The notes beneath the pieces were generated by a model. That model did not search any database. It saw nothing but the letters and a program-made list of their open reading frames with translations, and was not told the origin of the DNA. From Parus major (taxonomy: Eukaryota > Chordata > Aves > Passeriformes > Paridae): 64,000 bases of DNA. How positions within the stretch are numbered: position 1 is the stretch's first letter; every line of letters begins with the position of its first letter. The translations under genes and the position numbers were made by a program. This document shows, piece after piece, positions 26,712-38,400 of this stretch. The stretch is taken from the NCBI RefSeq assembly GCF_001522545.3, contig NC_031770.1:94278851-94342850 (forward strand). Reading direction: 5' to 3'.

Positions 26712-26829
26712 AAATTTTGGGGAATTTCCCCTTTCATCTACAAAATATTCTATCAAGGAAAACTTATTGTGTGTGTTGGGGAGTTTCCCCTTTTCTCTCC
26801 AAAATATTCTAGCAATAGAAACTTGTTAT
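26712..26829. repeat. 59-bp degenerate tandem duplication with kappaB-like motifs
   Basis: Two units of 59 bases (26712-26770 and 26771-26829) share GGGGARTTTCCCC followed by CAAAATATTCTA. Each contains a 10-mer fitting the kappaB consensus GGGRNWYYCC: GGGAATTTCC at 26720-26729 and GGGAGTTTCC at 26779-26788. The duplication is read directly; binding by NF-kappaB is only inference. Confidence 0.8.
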
Positions 26830-27044
26830 GGTTGTTTTCATCTGCATTTATTAGCTTGAAGAGTTGAGGCTTTGTCTTACACAGAGAAGTGATGTAGGCT
26901 CAGTAGACAGCAGTCCCAATGAAAGCATAGAAATTTCATTGTATTTATACCTCTGCATAATATCTGCTTTTGTATCATTGAGAAGCTGTTTCATTTACAC
27001 ATCTCTGTCAGCATCCCCATAATTTCATTATGCATATGAATATA

Positions 27045-27235
27045 TGCACTTCCTGTGCATCATTTTCTGCCTGTCACCTCTTGTTCTCTTGGTGCAATCA
27101 AGATGAGCCTGGAAATATCCTCTGATACCCTCCCTTCATTGGGAGGCTTTGATGAGGTTCCCTCTCAGTCCTGTTTTCTCAGGTCTTACTTAACAGGCCA
27201 GCTCTCTCAGCCTTTCCTCATAAAAAATGTCCTTT
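27045..27235 (-). mobile_element. CR1 LINE fragment (minus strand)
   Basis: The plus strand contains GATGAGGTTCCCTCTCAGTC, then AACAGGCCAGCTCTCTCAGC and CTTTCCTCATAAA, the reverse complement of the CR1 region just upstream of the 3' untranslated end. This part overlaps the consensus position reached at the end of the copy at 26.2-26.6 kb, so it is a separate insertion and not a continuation. It lacks the terminal 3' repeats and is more diverged, so it is probably older. Confidence 0.85.
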
Positions 27236-30200
27236 TAATTCAGAGTTTTTGTATTATCTTTTCTTAGTGAGAATGGTTTAATGTGAAAATAAACATTTCT
27301 CAATAATAAGGTTCAGTGAATGAGTTTTAATATTCCCAGACAAAAACTGGGAGTTGAACTTTGAAGAGTCTGAGTTACTGTGATACAAAACATCCAAAGA
27401 AAAGTTCCAAGGAGTAAACTCTCCTTGTTATTGAGCAAAATGAGACTTTGACTGTACAGGAAAATTTACCATTTTGCAAAGTTGTCTTTATGATTTTTAT
27501 TATCTTTGACTTCTCTGGACGATGCTTTGACACAAGTTCTTAGAGGAAAAATCTTCTACCCTTTTTTATATCTCTGCTTGATAAGCCACTTCCTGTCACT
27601 TCTTCCTATACTACCCAAGGGAATTCTGGAATCAGTGTCGAGTTTAAATCTGGATGAGATCTGAAAGATAGTAACATTTTCACTGGGTTAGTGAAGACTG
27701 GTAAGGGAGGGAGAATAAAGTTGATCATCTCTTGCTGGGAACACAGCTAGACTTTAGGACCTTTTGTCATGCAGCTTGAGAGAAGCTGGAAGAGTAATTA
27801 TGTAATTTTTTTGAACTATCTCTTCTCTTGAGCACAATGATAAATGGTGAAATAAAGGTGAGAAGTGGTAAGGTAAAAAAGAAGAAACTGAATTTATGGG
27901 AAGAAAATAATAAAATGAGGTGTTGAAGAAGGATCTGGTCTTCTTTCACGAAGATCAAAATCTTTTTCATGTTTAGGGACCTGTTAGCTAGGTCAAGGAT
28001 CAGCATGAACTGATTCATCTCATGGGATGCAGTTTCTGAAGGAAAGAGGGATCCAGGACAGCTGGTTTCTTTTCAGAGAGCATGTATACCAAATAGCATG
28101 TATAAAATTAGCAAACTGTGTTTCAGGTGTTATGTCTACAAATGAGAAAAGGCCTTTTATCATCATGTCAAATGTATGTGTGATGTGACATAGGATCTGT
28201 TAAAAAACTGCGTCTAGATTCTGGAAAAACATTGGAGAAATGCTTTAGAACCAGTGTGGACAGAGCAGTGCAATCAGAGGCTTCTGTCAACAAGTGACTG
28301 ACAAATGCACTAGAGGTGAGTGAATATCGTCCCTTCTGTTTGCCAGCCTCTCGACATTTAACTGAAAGAGAATATTGAGTGCTATTGTAAGGTAAGTTAT
28401 TAAGTCAAAGAAAAGATTAAATTTTATGTTTAGAAACTACAATGACAATTGTATGGTCACTGTATTACTTGTCAAGTTTTTGGTTTGGTCTGTGTAGATT
28501 TAGAGTGTAGTTTCTAGTTTCTCTTCTTAAAAAAATAATAAAATAAGTTGGGAGTTGAAACTAAATCATTATATGATATTTTATTAACTAAATATAGGTG
28601 TTGATAATTATGAAATACTTGAAAAATCCTGGAGTAAAGCTTGGAGTTTCACTTTTATTTTGTCAGTCTACAATCCATGAATATGTATTTAAATTTTATC
28701 TCTATTTTTATTCCTTAAGTTCAAAATAAAGAGTAATGAATAATAATAGATTTATAATCCATGGGAAATATTTTCCAACTATTCTGTGTATCTGTATAAT
28801 GTTTTGTTCTTTTTAACTAATGGTGTATTCAGTGGTGCCTACTGTTACATCTATTCAATGTCCTCACATACTGGTTCATGCCACTATGAAATACTTTGTG
28901 TCCAAAAATGAAACTTCTGGCTATTAACAGATGTTGCATCTTCAAGTTAAATAATAACTTTTGAAAAATATTGGACTGTGATTGTATTTGGTTGGAGAAT
29001 ATGGTGAAAGCAGAAAAATGTATTTGTTCATTTGAAATCAGTTCTTGTTCATATGAGGTTAAACTGAAGAACTCTGAAAACAAGTTTTCTTACAATAAAA
29101 GCTTCAAGATATCCCTTGAAGTACTTGGTGACACACACTGCTCTGCCCAGCTCACAGACATTTCATGAAACTGGTGAAAGGTTTCTGTTGTACTAGAGTC
29201 AGTTATGTTCGTGCCAGGGATTCGAAACACTGCAAGGAAGATGACAGTTACAGAAATGTTTGTATTTGAATAGGTAGGAACACTGAATAGAAGAAACTTT
29301 CTAGTCAGTAGGTCTTTTCTATTGCTGCTACTTACACATTAAGAAATTGAAAACTGACACAAGTTAAAATCAAGGTCGCCAAATCACTTTGTTAAGGCAG
29401 TCCAATGATTTTTTGAAGTTACATTTAGCAAAGGGGTATAAATAAGTGTTGCTATTATCTATAGTCTGTGCCAGCAAGAGAGTCCAGATTCATTGTGAAA
29501 GCAGTATAATTTTGTTAGCAAAGAACTGTTTCCAGTTTGATGAAAGGTTTTGAGTATACCACTTTAGTAAAGGCAGCCAAATGTTCCCTTCAGTCAAAGT
29601 CAGTTACTGGCAGTCTTGGCAAACAAACAGAAAAGTAACCCTCTGTGCTTGTAGATCCTAATTGTCTTGAGCATAATTAGAGAGAGCATTAAGTTTGGAA
29701 GAATAAGTAATTCATCAATTATGAGCAGGTTCTTGTAATGAAGGAAATTTCTTTTATGATTTCTATAGCAATAGTATAGTAATTTGCATTGATTCAGGAG
29801 CACAGGTAATGAGTCCTTAATATGAAATACTAGATTCCTCTAAGAGAAGTTTGATTTTTGTTCACTGGAAGGAGATAGCCAAGACTCTGCTGAACTTCCA
29901 GCCATTAGAAGTATAACATGGATTGATTTACTGAATGACACTTGTGTAAAAACCTGATGTGGCTGATTATAATCAGGATTATTAGTGATCAAACAATAGT
30001 GGGTATCCTTATATAATAATATTTAAGAACTACATTGTAGATTATGGTGACAATGTGAGTGGAAGGTGAATGTGATAATTCACATAAGGAAATCTATAAA
30101 ATGGAGTAGGAATATTAAGAGAAAAATGACAAGAATACTTGGAAACAACATGATGTTTATATAAGTGAACTGTAAATCAAATTAAAGGTTAAAGCAGATT

Positions 30201-30888
30201 AAAGATGTAAGTTGACTGTGGTCATCTGCTTCAATTTTATTTGTAATCTGTAACTGAACTGAAGTGTAGAGCCGAATCCAAATGTTGTATCTGAGTCCTT
30301 TTAGATGAACAATTAAGTGATACTTTTCAGATATAATTGCATATGGTGTTTTAGGAGTGTAGGGCTAATTCTGTACTGAATTTGGAGTTGTGAAAAGACT
30401 CAAAACTTATGTTCTTATGTTCAGAAGTACTTGTCTTGACATTTTTTGGTGTTATCTTGCAGGTGTTTATATAGAAGCCTAATGTGTATGTTTAATTGCT
30501 GGACAGGTAGATGTCAAATCACTGTATATACTGCAGTGTTTCATTCATCTGATAGAATCTCTGTGTAAGGAGAAAAGTGCTTAGGACAGAGTATATTTAA
30601 AAATAGATTATATACATAATAAGCCATTCCTGCCAAAAGTGAGCACTTAGTGGAAGAACTGTTGCGGGTCTTACAGTAACCAATAATGAAAATTGCTGAC
30701 AATACTTCATTACAATGGAGAATTATTTCCATAAGTTTCATATTCTGGGGAATTGTATCAATTTATTTACTTAGGTAGCAGAACTTGCAGACAAATAATA
30801 AAAATAACAAATATTACTGAACCTGAAAATCTTTATTTTAAAAACCAGGGAAAGACCATTTTTATATTTTGGCCAGTACTCTGATGAA
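27236..30888. other. AT-rich non-coding DNA, no gene seen
   Basis: No open frame beyond about 85 codons and no recognised repeat. It is evenly AT-rich with short A and T runs. Confidence 0.55.
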
Positions 30889-31175
30889 TTAACTAGGTTG
30901 GAAACGACCTTGGAGATGTTTAAGTCCAGCCTATGACCTAACACAACCTTATCAACTAAACCATGGCACTGAGTGCCACATCCAGTCTTTTTTTAAACAT
31001 TTCCAGTGACAGTGGCTCCACCACCTTCCTGGCATTCCATTCCAATGCCCAACCACTCTTTCTGGAATTATTATTTTTTTTTCTCTAATGTCTAGCTTAA
31101 ACTTTGCCTGGTACAGCTTAAGATTGTGTCCTCTCATCCTGTCACTGGTTGTCTGGGAGAAGAGATGGACTCCTG
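30889..31175 (-). mobile_element. CR1 LINE, 3'-end copy (minus strand)
   Basis: The plus strand reads TAGGTTGGAAACGACCTTGG, then CCTATGACCTAACACAACCT, ACTAAACCATGGCACTGAGT, TGGCTCCACCACCTTCCTGG and TCATCCTGTCACTGGTTG. In order this is the reverse complement of a CR1 subfamily 3' region different from the 26-kb copy. The 8-bp tail is missing. Only non-coding 3' sequence is present, and the 61-codon frame inside is incidental. The copy ends close to the start of a plus-strand CR1, giving an inverted pair. Confidence 0.92.
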
Positions 31176-31194
31176 TCCCAAATTGTAGAGAGTG

Positions 31195-32412
31195 AGTAAA
31201 CTTATTGGGAGGAAAATCCTGCTTAAGAAACTTAATTTCCTTTTATGACAAGGTAAGCCACTTATTTGATCAGGGGAATCCAGTTGATGGAATCTTTTTG
31301 GATTTCAGTAAAGCTCTCAATGTTGTCTCTCACAGTATCCTCTGGACTAAATGGCCAGCACACAGCTGGATAAATACATCATCTGATAGGTGAGTAATTT
31401 GCTCATGGGTCAGACGCAAAGGGTTGCAGGGAGTAAGGTGACATCAGACTGGGGACGTGTCACTAGTGGGGTTTCACAGGGCTCTATCCTCACCCCTGTG
31501 CTCTTAACATCTTCATAAACAACTTGGATGCAGGAATGGAAGGGTAACTAGGCAAGTGTGCAGATGATACAAAACTGGGAGGAGCTGTTGACTCCCTTGA
31601 GGACAGAGAGGCCCTGAAGGGAGACCTCAACAGCTTGGAGGACTGGGCAATCACCAAATGTATGGAGCTCAACAAGGGAACGTGCTGGATTCTGCACAGG
31701 CAGAATGAAACCCTGGCTGTACAGGCAGACTGGGGAATGAGATTCTAGAAATCAGCACCATGGAAAGGGACCTGGCGGTCCTGGACAATGACAGGTTGAA
31801 CACGAGCCAGCGATACCCAGGCAGCCAGGAGTGTCAGCCCTGTCCAGGGGGCATCAAGCCCAGCATGGCCAGCGGGGCAAGGGAGGGGGTTGTCCCACTC
31901 TGCTCTGCACTGGGACAGCCTCACCTTGAGGTTTTGGACACCACAATGAAAGATATAAACTCTTTGAAAGTGTCCAAAGGAAGGCAACAGAAGTGATGAA
32001 GGGCCTTGAGGGGAAGCCATATGAGGAGTGGCTGAGGTTACTTGGTCTGTTCAGCCTGGAGAAGAGCAGACTGAAGGGGTACCTCATTACATCTCATGAG
32101 GGGAAGAGGAGGAGCAGACACCGATCTCTCTGGTGACCAGTGACAGAACTCGAGAGAATGGCCTGAAGCTGTGTCAGGGGAGGTTTAGGTTGGATATTAG
32201 AAAAACGGTTCTTCACCCAGAGGGTGGTTGGGCACTGAACAGACTCCCAAGGAGAATGATCACAGCACCAAGCCTGAGAGAGTTCAAGAAGCACTTGGAC
32301 TATGCTCTCAGGCACATACTGTGACTCTTGGGGTGTCTTGTGCAGGACAGGGAGTTGGACTTGATGTCCCGCCCCTTCCAACTCAGCATATTCTGTGATT
32401 CTATGATTGTAA
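31195..32412 (+). mobile_element. CR1 LINE, 5'-truncated copy with RT remnant and intact 3' tail
   Basis: This 1.2-kb copy begins in the reverse transcriptase: the frame from 31205 reads GIFLDFSKALNVVSHSILW, which is RT block A, with the conserved Asp codon at 31301-31303. Further on, in a shifted frame, is a VSQGS block and then CADDTKLG at about 31561-31584, the catalytic box in which the usual F or Y before ADD has become C while both Asp codons remain. The C-terminal and 3' untranslated CR1 blocks follow (CAGCCTGGAGAAGAG, GGGGAGGTTTAGGTTGGAT) up to an 8-bp tail of ATTCTRTG units at 32390-32412. Frameshifts and stops make it non-functional. It lies back to back with the minus-strand CR1 to its left. 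Confidence 0.95.
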
Positions 32413-35400
32413 GATGATGCTACCTTGTGAATTGCAAATTCTTCACACCAAGCATGAAATAGACGAACCAGTTTTCTATTTCATATCTTTTGATAAAATT
32501 CTGTCGGATTAGACAAGGAAAATAGTGCATAATTTCTGTCCAAATTAATTGGTTTACAAGCCTAAATTAGGAATCTAAGTGTGCTTTCTCTAAAGCTAAA
32601 CTAGTAATCTAATATACCTTTGAAAGATGAATTGCCATGTGTAAAAATTTCCCATCTGCCATTTCATCCTGTAGGAGGAAAATGAGTGTCTTTTGTAATG
32701 GTTAGCATCTGGAAAATACAGGATGCTTTCCTTGTATATATTTCCTTATAACTACTTGTGTGATTATACTCTTAGATTTTTTGTTTAAGTTTTATTTCTT
32801 AAAGCAGTTGAAGTTGTTTAAAACACAAAAAAAATCACAATTTAAAAATTTTATGTTAGATTCTGAGAACATCATATCATATTCAATGAAGCTAATACCT
32901 ATTTTCAGATGCCTATTGCAGTCAAGCTGTACAACTTTTTGGTGGTCCAGTCCAAGGAATTCTTCTTGTTGAACATTAACCTTAGAAAAACTTTTAAGTG
33001 ATCTTCTGTCATTCTGTCTATAAAACAAGAGATGGAATATGCAAGTGGAAGTGGAAAAGGAAAGAAACCTCATGCTTTAGATACATTTAAGGTTTTCTAG
33101 AGATGCAATTGGCTATTTTTTCATGTAACTTCTAAAAAATGCAGTCAAAAACCCAGTATTAAAGAAGTTATTTTTTTCTAGAACATTGAGAAACTAGAAG
33201 AGGCCAGGTAAATACATTTAGTTCAAATTCTAAGGAAGATTTCAGCTTCTACAGCAAGTGTCCAGGGTGGAGGAGAAGGGCATTTTGAACTGCTACCATC
33301 TTACCTAAGTCTGACTTCTTACCTAAGTTTTGACTGGGGTGTCCTAAGCTGTGATGTGTGGTGTTAATAGGTAAGAACGTAATTTTTAAAATATATTTTA
33401 TATGACTCACGGTTAAGACTTTAACTTGACTGCCATCTCTTCATTGTGCTGTGACTGTTGTGTCTTCCTCAGAAGCCTTTGAAACTTCAGCATTAGTGGA
33501 AATTACACAAAAACATACTTTGTAGAAAGTTAAATAGTTCTTTATTAATCATACATTTAAAAGCAAAATTATAAGCTGCATGCAATTTGAATATTTATAG
33601 TTCATGCTCTTGCCTCTTTTGCCATAGTTGAGCAGTTGCTATGGTTTCCATTATATTGTCTGCTTTAGAGGCAAACTTCATAACCATGCTAAATGGAGCT
33701 GAGTTTCTGAAGTGTCCTACACTTGTAGTGCCCTCAGCTGCATCTTGAATTGATCTTTTTTTTCCACTGTTTCCCCTTAATAAGATGGAACCAGAGATTG
33801 GGGCTCACAAGAAATAAAACTATTAATACACAAAACTAATTCTCTTCATCTGTCTTACCAATAAAGTAAAAAAAATTAAGTTTATTAAATGTACAAAGAA
33901 ATAATTAATTTTTTAAAAAATTAAATTCAGTTAAATGTGGGTGACACCATAATTTGTAGGCATAATTGTTCAACTTGATTTTGTGCAGGGACTGCTCTTT
34001 ATGGAAGGATGTAAATGGGGATAGATGGTAAATATAATTATGTTTTGCAAGGATTAATTAAATACAGACATGTATATATTAACATCAGGTGATCTTGTAA
34101 AAATTCAAGGTCTTGCTGGTTCATTCAGAAATGCCTTAACAAACATCTGCTATGTCAGATGGCTCCATCTAGAATAAGCTTTTTTTTTAATTAAGTATAG
34201 CCTGTGTCTTTACAAGCCTTTGCATATTCACCTATGCAATACCTTCAATATTGATTTTTATGTGATAGGGATTTGCAATTTACTAAAAATCAGAGCCTAA
34301 CCAGAGTGGGGGGAGGGGGAATCAGATGACACACACATTTTTAATTGTGTCCTGTAAAATCAAAACAAACTGATCCATTTATAGCCAATAAACCTAAAAT
34401 CAAACAACTCCCCCTCCTCTCCCCCAATCCCCTCAATGGTAAAATCTTAAGTCCAGAAAAATTCATATTCAAATCAAGATTGTGACTCAGTAAGTATGTT
34501 GCTGTTGACAGAAGTGGTACAAATATTACAAAGGAAAACTGAAATAAAAATTCAGAATCTAATATTTCTATAAATTTAAGCAGATAAACTTCTTGCCACA
34601 TGCAGGATCATTAGCCCTCAGTGTACACTCAACAAAATTTCTACATGTTGTATCTTTCAAGGGTTATGAAGACATGTATTGGCTGGTGAAATTGTTCAAG
34701 GCATTTTAAAATTGTTCTTCGAAGTTAAACTTCATGTTTTTATTACGGAGTTTTTCCTTAATGAGGCTCTGCAATACTCAGTTGCCAGAGATAAAATTAA
34801 AACTGCTTCTTAGTTTATTTGAGCATGCAAAGGGAGAGTTATTCAGAATCTCTGCATGTTTTATGCTGTTAATGCAAAACCAAAAATAATTTTTAAAGCT
34901 TTACAGTTAGACATGTTTTTTATAGATTACTTGTTCACAACCTCTTTACAACTTCATTGTGTGTAGGAAATGCTCCCATGTAAGCTTAAGCTGCTCTCTT
35001 GACCTTGAAACATGCTTATTTCCCCCATTTGTCAGGCTGCCTGCTTCTGCTTTTATTCTCTTCTGCCAATCAGCTTCTCACTGATGCTAATTAGGGTGTT
35101 AGAGCCTCACATTATTAGGTCTAAATTAGATAACTTGGTGAATCCAGAAAATGCTGAATAATGCATTTCTGTCTGGCTTATGTAGGTTTTTGGAGGCTGT
35201 ATGAACATGTACTGTGGGAGAGGTGCTTCATGGAGCGTACATGTCTGCATTCACACCTATGTCAAAAATAGAGCTGTTAATTGTGATTTGTGGAGATGCC
35301 AAATATAAACAAAAAGGTATTTTGTAAATAAATTATTTTAAAATAGTGCCTAGTATAGCATTCTGTCTTTTGCAAAGGGTAGTTATATATGGTATGACAA

Positions 35401-38400
35401 AAGGATGAAAAATAATATTTGAGAACAGCACCATTGGTTATTTCTGCTGTGTAACTGTAAAGGTCTGAATACTGCTTTCCCTATTATTTCCTTGTGAAAA
35501 TATTAACTCTTATTATGCAACCAGCTGTTTACCACTGAATGTGTTTCTTTTTTTATCTCAAAGGTGCAAAGAGTATCTGTATTTAAAATGTGTCATTTAT
35601 TCCCAAATAACTGTTTCATCATCAGTCTGCAGTGTGATGAATGTCTGTTGGCTTATCTCTTTTCATAATATAACTCTGTTTACTTGAGGATGATAGTAGA
35701 CCACAGTGAGCAAACTGCTGTGGAGGAACTGTTAAACTACACACTCCTATCTAGACTTACGTTTTCACATGCTGGGAACAGCAGAGCTCAGGCTGTGACT
35801 GGGTAGGGACAATTTGAAAGTAATTTTTTGCTATTGAAATAAAATCAGTGGAGACGAAGGGGGCATCTAATGTAGAAGTACAGCGTGAGACTTTACAATG
35901 AGTTTTAATGTTTAGTAATTTGTTGCTGTGGAATAAGACATTTAAAGACTATGGCTGAACTTCATTGCTTTCCAGGCTCTCTAATGCCATTTTCACCCAT
36001 TTTTGTTTTGGTAGGAGTACACTGTTTAAATCATGCTTTCTGATTCAGCAGGTTTTAATTTGGTAATACGAATGAATAAATTAAAGGCCTTCCATATCTT
36101 CTTTCCAGTAATGAAAAAATTGATGTGGGAGAGGTAGTATAATTTAGGAGATGTTGTTGATAATAATTTATTCATTATCTGTTGATATTTTTCTTTCTTC
36201 CAGCTTTAATGATGTTGCAGGAGTATGTTTTCCAGAAGACAAACTGTTAGGTTTGCATTTCTGTAGACTTTAATGCAGTATAATACCGAATTTTTTTCAG
36301 GCATTACTGTAAAACACAAACACAGAATGATCTTTCTTTTTGGCAGGGCATACAATGAGCACACTATACTGTTTTTTTCTGTATGTATTATATTAATATG
36401 TAATACATATAATATTATATATTACAGTATTATATTACTGTGTTTATATGTTATTAGTGCTGGTGCTAGATTTTTAACCTTAGATGGTAAAACACTAAAA
36501 ATCCAAACTTCGTGATACACTCCAATATAATTAGTATTTCTCACCTTAATTGAAAGAATGCAGCATTAATTATACATTAGAGCATTGAAAATCCTTGTAT
36601 CAGCAGTTAGTAAGGAAAAAAATGTGGTATAGAGTGTCTTCTGGTATGTGGTATTCAGTCTGTCTATTGTACTGTGACATAGCACAGAATTTTGTATTGC
36701 AGATTTATTTTCATTGTAGACTTATATCAAATACTGAATACATTATCTTAGGTCCCTAGTGATTTTTTTTTTTGTAGAAGAGTGATTTAGTTGGATTTAG
36801 TATGCTTTACAAAGAAGTACACTATGCTCTTTTCAGTCTATACATAACTTTTTCTCACAATTCCTTTTCATACTGCTAACCAAATAACTTCTATGAAAAT
36901 GCCTTCTTAATCTTTGAACTTGTTTGTTTATTTACTACTGGAGGCACTCAAGCTCAGTGTATTTGACTAATTTAGTGAGCTCTTCCATATGTATGACAAA
37001 ATAATTCCTTTTCAGTACAGAATGTAATTTTAGAATATGTAGATAATGCCATCTAGTTAGGCTATCAGTGCCGTGGAATCTGTGCAGAGCGGTGTCCTGT
37101 TGCAGAATGGCACTTACAGGAAAGCTCTGACTGTGGTGCTTGTAGTAGTAGTTTCCAGATTTTGATCTTTGGTCAGATGGGGGATCATGAAAGGGTATTA
37201 CCCTTTAAAGTGCTTTCAATTGAATGTTGGATTATACAAATACCATGAGGCTAATTAATGTTGATCCAAGAAAAATCTAAACGGGTGAGAGATTCTTTTG
37301 GTGTCGGTTGGTTCTGTTCCTGGGAATGTTCCTGGAATCCCAGCTGGGGATTTACAGTATGAAAAGGCAGTAAAACAAGGACAGAAGGATGAGATGACAA
37401 TGTCATGTGTCCAAATGATATGACAACTAGCTTATAATAATATTTTATTGAATAAATCCATTACAAATTTCTAATACAGCTTTTTGAACAGAATGCAAAT
37501 GGTTGTGGAAAAACTGCCAGGCACAAGGGCTCTACAGAGCTGTCACCATGCATGGATGTAAGACAGGGGAATCCAAGTGTTTAGTTCTAGAAGGAGCAAG
37601 ATTAATGAAGGGAAGAGTGAGAGTGCTGATAATGATAGTGCTGCAAGAGTGTCAGTGAAATATTGACAGTTCTCTTTTTTTTCTGCTCTAATGTCTTCAT
37701 TATATTTTGTGGATGACTTTTGGATTCAGTTGGATCTTTTACAAACGGATCAAGTGAAAGAAATATGAAATCAAATTAAACTCAACTTCATTATCATAGC
37801 AAGAGTTCTTTCTGGACTATACTATTATTATTCTCAAATTAATCTCATAGTCAAATATGTTGTTACTCTCTTTGCGTGCATAAAGGTAAAGCAGAACTGA
37901 GAACTGACAATGTTCTTTGGATTTGTGTCTCCTTTTTTAAATTATTTGTAATAAATATGGGAAACTACTTTTTGAAAGTGCAGTTTTAAATTAAGCCATA
38001 ATGCAAATTCTTCCAGACTAAATGCATTCCGTGCGATAAACCACTCACTAATTTATTTTATCTAACCTGTCTCTTCTGAATGTGTTTATCATACTTACTT
38101 GGCTAACTTGGTGAATATAATGTAAATTTAAAAAACAAAAACAAAAGGTGGTTGTAGAAAAACAAATATAAAAATGTTGTCCAAATTATTTGGCTCTTTT
38201 TTCCTTTTTTTCCTATGTTTTATGGACCAGTGACAGATTTCAGATTATGCTTGACTAGAATGTTTGTTGATGAAAAAGACTTTTTCACTAAAGGGCTGAA
38301 GGCCTCTGAAGGTCATGGGTGTAATCTAGGAACATCTGCACATAAATCCAGGTTGCCATGACTTCTCTCCTTGTGTAGACTCTAAAAAATGGACTGGTGA

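Larger units (their letters stand above)
26568..27044. other. Spacer between two CR1 copies, with T/G tract and duplication
   Basis: Holds the (TTTTG)-rich tract at about 26585-26648, the 59-bp duplication at 26712-26829 and AT-rich unique sequence. No gene is seen. Confidence 0.6.

Noticed and set aside
26186..27235. Two minus-strand CR1 pieces considered as one interrupted element
   Set aside because: The second piece overlaps consensus positions already covered by the first, so they are separate insertions.
31205..31393. Open frame with a reverse transcriptase block A
   Set aside because: It is part of a truncated CR1 copy, not a gene; the frame is broken before the catalytic box.
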